64,000 nucleotides of DNA. It comes from Plenodomus lindquistii. Taxonomy: Eukaryota; Ascomycota; Dothideomycetes; Pleosporales; Leptosphaeriaceae. Each line of letters opens with the position of its first letter. The first letter of the stretch is position 1. Below the pieces are notes generated by a model, which saw only the letters and a list, made by a program, of their open reading frames with translations, was not told the DNA's origin and did no database searches. Shown piece after piece: positions 56,761 through 64,000 of this stretch. The position numbers were made by a program, and so were the translations under genes. The stretch covers positions 2,170,001 through 2,234,000 of the forward strand of contig JANUWI010000004.1 in the NCBI GenBank assembly GCA_025504975.1. Direction: 5' to 3'.

Positions 56761-58614
56761 TCAATCACTATCATCGCTGTCGGGCTCGGACCTCGTCGGC
56801 GGCCTCGACGTTCTTGTAAGCGCAAAGTCCAGAATGTCCGACTTGGGTCCCGCATCTACAAACTTCCGCAGACACCAGCCAATCTGCACTGCGGCTGGCT
56901 TTTCGTTGCCTAGGGGGTCGATTTGGCGGCCCTTAACGAAGACTGTTACGAATCAGCACGCTGTATATCGACACAATGCGAAGAAGATGCATGACTGGTC
57001 AACGAGGGAGGTGACTTACTGATCTGATTTTGGCTGTCTTCGCGGTCGTAGACTTTGTCGGATGAACCGAATGCGATAACCGCGAGCTTTGACGAACGGT
57101 TATGCCCCTTAGCGTAGGAAATGCTCCGCTCGAAACCCTGTTGTGCAAGGCCAGCTAAAAGGTGCTCGTACACTTTCCGAGGCAGCTTGTTGGACGAGGG
57201 GCTGTTGTGCGGCCATGTGGTGATGTTGAGAGTGACCAGATTGGGTACATCGCCGATGCAGTTCTGCAGTCTGTGTCAACAACATCTATGTAGGTCTGTA
57301 CCGTTCAAGTCTCGCTTACCTCGAAGTCCTCGAACCTGTCATTCTTGCTCCTTATCACGCTCACCTGTGGAAAAGCCACAGAGACTTGCTCTAGCATCGT
57401 ACACTCCTTACAGATCTGTGTCCAAGACGCATAGTCATACACCAGCTCCTCATCGCAGTTTTCAGGCCCCGTACTCGCGTGAATATTGAGCGACCTCAGG
57501 GTTTTGCCATGGCGGACGATGCCCGCGGCGGCAGGCAAGTTCTTGGCATCGATAATATCAAGCGTGAGTACCTTGAGGCCCGAAACAAGACACAAGAAAC
57601 CATCGATCGCGTTCAGACCGTCATTTTCGGCATTATCGTCATGTTTGACCTCCAGGGTTTCGAGTCTATCGGGCAGCTTGGTGCTCTTGCTGAGCTCGGC
57701 GAATAGAGCGTCGGCGCCTGAGCAGCCGTAGATGCGTATGCCCTTTACAGATTGGAAGTCGATGATCTTGCAGTAGGTATCTGCTGCATACCGTAGATGA
57801 AGCTTCTGCAGTGTAATCTCCTTGAGGGCGAGTGGTGTGCACTTGGAGAATGGCAGCATGTGGCTGAACATGGTGGAGGTAAGTAATCCAGGCGCTGTAG
57901 CAGAGTCGTTCAGCTCCCTTGAAGCGATGGAGGTTTCATGCTCGTCGAAGCTCGCGTGCAATGTAATCTTGTCCAATTTTCGATGCGCCGTGTGCTTCAA
58001 CAAGAAATGGCAAAAGTCCATGACCTCCCGTGTGTCAGGGTAGAGACCAATCTTCCGCACGTTGTCGAACACTTTCTCGATGTTGGGGATCTTCTCCAAT
58101 TCTCCTAGAACATCACGGTCCAGTGATATGCTCTCCATCCACTTCATGCGTCTCTGCTTCTTGTACAACAGCACGAGGTTGTCTCCAGAGAACGGCGACC
58201 AAGGATGCCAAGAAAACTTCTCAAGTTGGTCTTCAGGCATGAGTTCCAGTATCATGCGAATCGCAAAGTTGGCTTGCTGTAGCTGGCCACACTTGTCTAG
58301 GACATCTGCGAGGTAGAGGTCCAGTTTTCGCACATGCTTCAGGCCAATGTTTTTGGGATTGAGAAAGGCGCCGAGCCGCGTGTCGCTCGGTGACCCGACA
58401 TCGAGCGTGACTTCGTAGTAGAGCGAGCGGACAGCTATCTCGTGAAGCTGTTTACAGACCAGACATACGTTCTTGAGGTCGGTTGGGCGGTTCAACTTGG
58501 TAGTGTCAGCCTTCTGCCTTGACCTCTACCTCCAGGTGTTGCACTCACATGCTGTATAATTAACGCCTTCAGGTCCACCGGCAGGCCCATCAAGCTCAGC
58601 CGCCTGGGCTCCAT
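56761..58614 (-). CDS. F-box/leucine-rich-repeat-like protein, 555 aa
   Basis: Four exons: 58614-58549, 58495-57320, 57263-57020 and 56942-56761; introns are 53, 56 and 77 bp and phases close to 556 codons. The first splice builds the F-box-like start: MGLPVDLKALIIQHLNRPTD followed by LKNVCLVCKQLHEIA (about residues 9-42). The body contains irregular leucine-rich segments (VRKLDLYL; LDKITLHASF; LKEITLQKLHLRY; LETLEVKHD; LKVLTLDIID; LRSLNIHAS; LVTLNITTW), which suggests an LRR fold. The C terminus is acidic (EPDSDDSD). Such proteins usually recruit substrates to SCF ubiquitin ligases through Skp1; the substrate is unknown. Assignment is from the pattern, since the F-box is short and degenerate. 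Confidence 0.75.
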
Positions 58615-59261
58615 ATTGTCACTCTGGTCCTGTTCCATGCTGCAACTCTGAGTCGGCTGCGTTCGGTGGCAGCTGCCGCGTTAATGGCCGTGCTGTAGCC
58701 TATTCGTAAGTTGCTCGGTGAGCTGGCAATGCAATCGCAATCGTTGTGCAAGCTGATCGGGCGCGTTTGGTCGCTGCTGTCTATCGACAATGCAAGTTTG
58801 ATCGTTGGGATGCGAAGCTTGCAACAAGGCAGCAGTTGACGATTGATCGTGGCTGTGGAGAAGCAGCAAGTTGGCAAAAGCAACAACGCTTCAACCTCAT
58901 TGAGTGACAGTGGCCCCCACGGCCCACCTGGAATTCAGGGTTCAGCTTGCCCCACGCCTCACTTTGGTGCTACTACGCGCAAAACTGGGGTAATAGAATC
59001 CACGTAGTCGCTAGCTGCTATTGGCTAGCCGGGTGAGACCTTACACAGCCTCCCATACAGCACATCACACAAAAGGTCAACATGGTTCGGTTTCAGTAGC
59101 ATCATATGGGTTTTAGTGCGCTGTCATCAGAACAATGCATCCCCAAGCGTACCTTGTTCAGGTAGCACACCATATTCCCAACGCCTAAATGCCAAAACAC
59201 CGCGCTATGCTGATATACAAGACCTCCCAATGCAAAAGCCGCCTTCGCTGCTGGTAGACTT
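58615..59261. other. Intergenic, no gene seen
   Basis: Promoter of the F-box gene and 3' flank of FCP1. Short antisense frames only. Confidence 0.5.
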
Positions 59262-61729
59262 CTAGTCGTCTCCATCGCTATCGTCAAAGCCTGCCAGCAA
59301 CTCTGCTTCCAGTCCATCGTCGTAGTCGTCTTGGAGGTCCAGCGCAGTCCCATTGATTTCAGGTGCTGTCTTTTCGTCATCGTCGTTCTGGCCTTCTTCT
59401 GGACCTGTGGCCTCAGGACTGGGCAGGCCAGACGACTTTTCTGCCGTCACAACGTTGGCGAGGGATGTTACACGTTCGAGGGTACGTTTCTTCCGACGTT
59501 GTAGTCGTGATGTACTAGTCGCGCTACTGTCGCTTTCCTCGGCGTCGCTGACATCTGTCGAGTTTGTGCTGTTGCGTTTCCTCTTCTTCTTCTCTTGTTT
59601 GACGTCTGACGCTGTGCTGGTCTCTGAGCGGACGCTTTCAGAATCTGAGTCGCTCCCACCATCGGTCTCCGACTCGTTGAGGAACTCGGCCAACTCATCG
59701 TCGACATCCGCCCAACTGTCTGCAGTCATCGCGTCAAGTCTGACTGTCGCCTCGGCCTCTTCCGCTTCGTCTCCAGTGGCACTGATGCTCTCATCGTCGA
59801 GCTCTCCGATAGGTGATCCTTCTCGGTCCGCAGCATCTATCTCGATGGTATAAGGGCCTTCGTCTACATGCTCCCATCGTGTACAGCACTGGAACATCCA
59901 TTCGGGATTGACGATTTTGATGTGCGGGTATCGTGCAGCGCTTTTGACTTTGGTAGTCTTCCTGTCTGGATTTGCAATGACGTGGGTCGTTCGTCGGTTT
60001 ACGCTTGTAGAGACCTCCGCGCCGAAGCTCATGATCCATAATGCGAAGTCAGATCTGCAGAGAGTTAGTCGAAGCGACTTAGCGATTTCCAAAGAGCAAC
60101 TCACGACTGGACATCGACACCGAGCGGGATAATACCGGAGAAGACGACTACTGTGCCATCAAGTACCTCGCTCTTGATCCGTGGCATGATCTCTGCGACA
60201 TCAGGGACAACGCCTTCTTGTAAAGCGCGTTTTTTGGGGCTCTTCTCGCCCTTCAGCTCTGCAATGCGGCCACCTGCTGGTACTGCTTTGGTCCTGACGT
60301 ACTGGTCATAGAACTCGCGATGGACTCGAAGCAGGTTATTTTCGATAATATCAAGGCCCCTGTCGTCATCGTTGAGAATGCTGTGCCGTACTTTATGATG
60401 CTCCGCGTGTTGTGTATTGCCATTCTGAAAGACCTCATCAGGCGCTTCAACCTCTTCTGCCGCCTCGTCTTCCTTATCTTGCAGGAGTTGTTGTTGCAAC
60501 AGGGGTCGTTCGGTTTGTTGTGCGATAATGACCTGTTCCTGTTGCTTGACCTGCACCTCTAAATCCTCCTTTTTTGCCAGAGTGACAAGCTTCTCACCAA
60601 TGTCCTTGAGATCGCCGTTTGTCATCGCTGGGGGCGCTGGCTCAACCGGCTGTCCGGCCACCGAAATGGCATCTAGAGGGGTGCCGTCTGCCTTTTTGGG
60701 CGTTGGAGGTAGTTTGTCTTTGGCGAACGATACAAGCTCTTGCTGCTTGGGAAGGAAGCTGGCGTTAATATCGCCAGCACCTGGGAAGAAGTTGAAGACG
60801 GGCACGCGGACAAGGTGGGGGCTGTACTGCCAGACGTCTGCTCTGTCATCGATGATGACAACCATGGTTGTCTCCTGGAACAGTCGGCTCAAGCTCTTGG
60901 TCTTGTCGGTGTAGTTCTCGTCGCGGCTGAGAATGCGATCGCCAAAGTATCGGCGGTCAGGATCGATGATCTTGCAGACAGCTTGGGCGTATGCACGGGT
61001 GGCCATGGTGTAGACGTGCATCTCGTAATGCTTGGATATGCGGTTGAAGAAGTCCTTTAGCCCGGGGCGCATCTTGACGTAGTACCAGTTGGCAGCCACA
61101 TTGGAGACATTGTCGTCGGCCAGTTGGAAGCCCTGGACGTCCTTGACTGCGGCGTGATTTGGGTTGTCTGGGTCTGCCTGCCACTCGGCGATGGTGCGTT
61201 CACATGTGGTGTGGATGACGGTCTGGTCGAGATCGACAATGAGCGTGAGCTTCTTTGCGTTGAGCAGTCGCTTCTTGGCGTCCTCCTCGGCGGCAGTGGC
61301 CTCCTTCTTGCTGACGAGCAGCGCAACGTTGTCGTGGGTCATGTTGATGGTGGCGCGCGCCACGTCGCGCTCCTTGGTGAGATAGTCGATCTTGGTCATG
61401 TCTTCGCCGCATTCTGCACAGAGCCCACCGAACTGCGTCTCGTGCGTGCACGGCTCCTCGATCTCGACCAGCGGTACGCCCTGGCGGTCAATGACGGTGC
61501 CAGGCGAGATGAGCCATCGCGTAATCTCGCCCACGGCGCTGGAGTCGAATCTGGTGATCAGCTTCTGCTTCTCCGTCTCCCATCCCCCCCAGCTGGTGCC
61601 CACGGTGACATTGGTCTCGTAGCGGTAGCTGAAGAGCTTCTCGGAGCGCTTGACGTTGTCGCCGGGCTTCTTGAGCAGGTCGACGACGGTGATGGGATAC
61701 GACAGATCCCGGGGCGAATTGATCCTCAT
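59262..61729 (-). CDS. FCP1: RNA polymerase II CTD phosphatase Fcp1, 805 aa
   Basis: Exons are 61729-60105 and 60054-59262, with a 50-bp intron (GTGAGT...CTGCAG) inside the BRCT domain. The N-terminal region has a lipoyl-like fold (PGDNVKRSEKLFSYRY; WLISPGTVID) and CxxC (CAEC). The FCPH phosphatase domain carries the catalytic DLDQT at residues 166-170 (first Asp is the nucleophile), then VKMRPGLKDFF, YTMATRAYAQAV and the VIIDDRADVW acidic motif. A Gln-rich coiled insert follows, then the BRCT domain (VVVFSGIIPLG ... ALWIMSFGAEVS ... THVIANP ... PEWMFQC). A long acidic Ser/Asp/Glu tail ends DDSDGDD, expected to bind TFIIF. Fcp1 removes Ser2 phosphates from the Pol II tail to recycle the enzyme. 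Confidence 0.95.
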
Positions 61730-62570
61730 TCCGCAATGCGTCGGCCCATGCGATGGCTATACAATCGGGGGTGCAGCAGGCGCGTCGCAAGGCATGGGCG
61801 CATCCGGCGCGCAGCGTGCAGGTCGCGTGGATGGGCCGCGGAAGTGCTCCGGGGGCGCGGCAGTATCGGTGGTGTGTTTGTTCGTCCAGGTGCAGAGCGG
61901 CCTGTAGCGTGGTGGGGCGCGTGCGGACGTTGCAGTGCGACGGTGAATTGTTGGGTGTTGGGTGGGCGCGACAAGGGTTGTTGACGTATTGGCGTTTGCG
62001 GCTCGCCGGGCTCCTTTCGCGAGCTCAGGAAGCTCCAGCGGGGGGCTTTATAGTAAAAGCAGCCCACCTCCGCTGCATGGCCCGTGCGCTGTCGACTTGT
62101 TTGGCCCTGCAGACAAAGAGCGCGAGCAAGGCGCGACTCTGCATTCATGTCCGCCTGCTCAGGCCACGACATGGGTATGCGTCGTAAGTCCTGTTCCATC
62201 ACGCATCGTTGACGTTTGCCAGTCCATGAGCTTGATGCAAACATCTAGGCAGCGAATGTCCTCGACGTGCTCATGAGCTGCAGGCAACAAAGGTGCAGTC
62301 ACCAACACGAAGCTCTGGCTCAAACGGCCATCTTGCTCGAGACTCGTTGTCATCAACGAGTATATCATTTGCTCACCAACTCTCGATGGCTCGACATTGC
62401 TGCTGTTCATCGATCGAGTCATCCACTCCGAAATGACTTCATTCCCAAGCACTCGCAAGACGTAGCAAGACGTAACGCGTACCAAACTACCAATCTATCG
62501 TGTCTACAGCCCCATTATGAATTACGCCGCATGCCATGCCCATCCTACCATCCCAAACAGATCAAGACGC
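61730..62570. other. Intergenic, no gene seen
   Basis: Promoter of FCP1 (strongly G/C-rich next to 61730) and 3' flank of ATG26. The frames here are antisense or short and show no motif. Confidence 0.5.
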
Positions 62571-64000
62571 TCAAGTTCTATATGCAGATTCCGAGTTGCG
62601 CTTCTGAGTGCCCTTCAACACCGCGCTGCCTAAAACTAAAGATCCCCCGCCAGTCGTCGACGCATCCTGACTCATACCAGCTATTGGCTGTTGCACTTCA
62701 AACGGATGCGGTACGTCAATCTCCTCGCCCTCCTCCACCATGGTCCAGTCTTCTTCGAACTCTTCTGACTGGTCTCCATCTATCTTGGCGTGCTTCTTGA
62801 TGAGCGATCGGGCTCGATCCAGCTCGCGGTAGATCGTTTGAATGGCTACCTGGGTGCCATTGTCCTGATACGCATTAATATAGGTCTTTATTGGTCACAC
62901 TGAGTAGCCTTACCTTGCGGATCTTCTGTCCTAGTACCTTCGCCTTGACTATCATGCGCTGGCTGTTGGTGACTTCCCACAACGCGCGACTAAACACGCT
63001 CGTGTTGACTTTCTTGAGCCACACTCCAACGCCCATATCTTCGACACGCTGCGCAAAGAAGTATTGGTCTCCGAAGAAAGGCTTGATGATCGTCGGAATA
63101 CCCGCTCGAAGACTGGCACCCGTCGTACCTGAACCGCCGTGATGGACTGCTGCATCCATCTGCCTGAACAGCCAATCATGGGGCGCCGACTGAATCTGAA
63201 AGATCTCTGGTGGGAGAGGAATCTCCGGCTTTGAGGCGTCCTTGGTCTCCAAACGATCAGACCAGCCTTTAGACAGAACGCATCGTACATCTGCCTTTAA
63301 CACTGAGTCGACAACCGTCTTCGTAAGAGCGGCAGGGTCGTCAATGACTATAGAGCCAAAGCCAACATATACCAGCTTCTTCCCGTCTTTTCGTGCCTTG
63401 TCCATGAATGCTAGTAGGTCTGCAGGCGGCTCGTAAAGATCCGCCTCGTCCAAGAACCAGTACCCTGTTACTCGAACCCAATCCGGCCAGTCTAGGGGTG
63501 GAGGTACAACGTGTGGGCTGAAGTTGTACAAGAATGGCCGCAAGCTCGCTTGCATCTTGCTTTGAGTTGTGTTCTGAAGGCCAAGCTCGCGTCGTCGCCA
63601 CCTGTTGATCTGTCCAGATATGGCTGTCCAGAAGATAGTATCAAAGGTGATGTACGTGATGCTGTTGTAGCCACCACCCATCTTCTTTTCGAGGACAGAG
63701 AATGCATGTGGATAAGCACGAGTACGGGTCCAGGGCATCGTGAAGGCGCGGAAGTACGGGATTTCGAGGGCCTCTGCAATGTGAATACCGGCCATGGTAC
63801 TTGGGCTCTCAATGAGGACATCAGCTCCCTGGCATGCACGCCACGACGAGCTGCACACGTCATCAAGCCATCCACGGAACTTGGAATTGGCCTCTTTCAT
63901 GAAGTTGTACGTGAACATGCCGTGCTCTACGCAGATCCTCATGAGTTCTGCGGGGTTACCATCGACAGGCGCAAAATCGATCCCATGTTTCCGTACCCAC
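62571..64000 (-). CDS. ATG26: UDP-glucose:sterol glucosyltransferase Atg26, C-terminal part (cut by window edge)
   Basis: Exons are 64000-62914 (open to the window edge; first full codon at 63999) and 62864-62571, with a 49-bp intron (GTAAGG...TATCAG); about 460 residues are visible. Seen are NPAELMRICVEHGMF, FRGWLDDVCSSSW, ACQGADVLIESPSTMAGIHI, PYFRAFTMPWTRTRAYPHAF and FLYNFSPHVVPPPLDW. The GT1/GT28 donor-site region follows (APHDWLFRQMDAAVHHGGSG, TTGASLRAGIPTIIKPFFGD). The end, TIYRELDRARSLIKK, is followed by an acidic tail longer than I recall for Atg26. The enzyme glucosylates ergosterol and, in some yeasts and plant-associated fungi, is required for peroxisome autophagy. The GRAM/PH part expected in full Atg26 lies outside the window, so it cannot be confirmed. 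Confidence 0.88.

Noticed and set aside
1..64000. Accessory systems (secondary-metabolite cluster, transposon, viral insertion, CRISPR)
   Set aside because: No polyketide or peptide synthetase, transposase, reverse transcriptase, viral gene or spaced direct repeats were seen; the genes are mainly housekeeping and regulatory.

Overview
This is nuclear DNA of a filamentous ascomycete fungus. Introns are short (about 46-60 bp, GTRNGT-type donors, CTAAC-like branch points). Intergenic spacers are moderate, genes lie on both strands without operons, and the gene content is ascomycete (Fus3/Kss1-type MAP kinase, ATG26, Zn(II)2Cys6 regulators). The protein wording resembles Dothideomycetes, probably Pleosporales; that placement is inference from familiarity, not a search. 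I resolved 25 protein-coding genes, most by joining exons by hand and checking splice phase. No tRNA, rRNA, CRISPR array or intact transposon was recognised.

Left third (1-31 kb) is looser and contains most of the lineage-variable material. It has a small spliced conserved protein (1.0 kb), an eight-exon amino-acid/choline permease (3.9-5.9 kb), a cytoplasmic GH15 glycosidase (9.3-11.7 kb) and a small hypothetical gene (12.2 kb). A housekeeping block follows: the mitochondrial Hsp70 escort protein TIM15 diverges from cullin-3, which converges on the rRNA-processing factor LCP5 (14.3-19.6 kb). Then comes a gene-sparse stretch (19.6-29.7 kb) holding only a large membrane protein with a glycosylatable ectodomain and a Zn2Cys6 transcription factor. 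Two small spliced genes follow (29.7-31.2 kb).

Middle (31-44 kb): a disordered hypothetical protein, a PQ-loop transporter divergent from the sulfhydryl oxidase ERV1, a single-pass His-rich membrane protein, and the PMK1-type MAP kinase, which has a 3.65 kb upstream region containing short tandem repeats. The ribosome-biogenesis helicase DBP3 and a TFIIIC90-type subunit share a 270 bp divergent promoter.

Right third (44-64 kb) is dense housekeeping: TFIIIC90, a PRP2/DHX16-type spliceosomal helicase, RAD54 divergent from mitochondrial ribosomal protein uL11m, a second Zn2Cys6 factor, an F-box/LRR-like protein, the RNA polymerase II CTD phosphatase FCP1, and the C-terminal part of the sterol glucosyltransferase ATG26, cut by the window edge.

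The genes do not form one pathway. No accessory defence, secondary-metabolite or mobile system is visible. The points most worth a second look are a strong 43-nt inverted repeat near 35.3 kb, a 22-bp perfect palindrome near 3.3 kb, cell-cycle-type motifs in the RAD54 promoter, an 18-nt mini-exon, and the uncharacterised ectodomain membrane protein.
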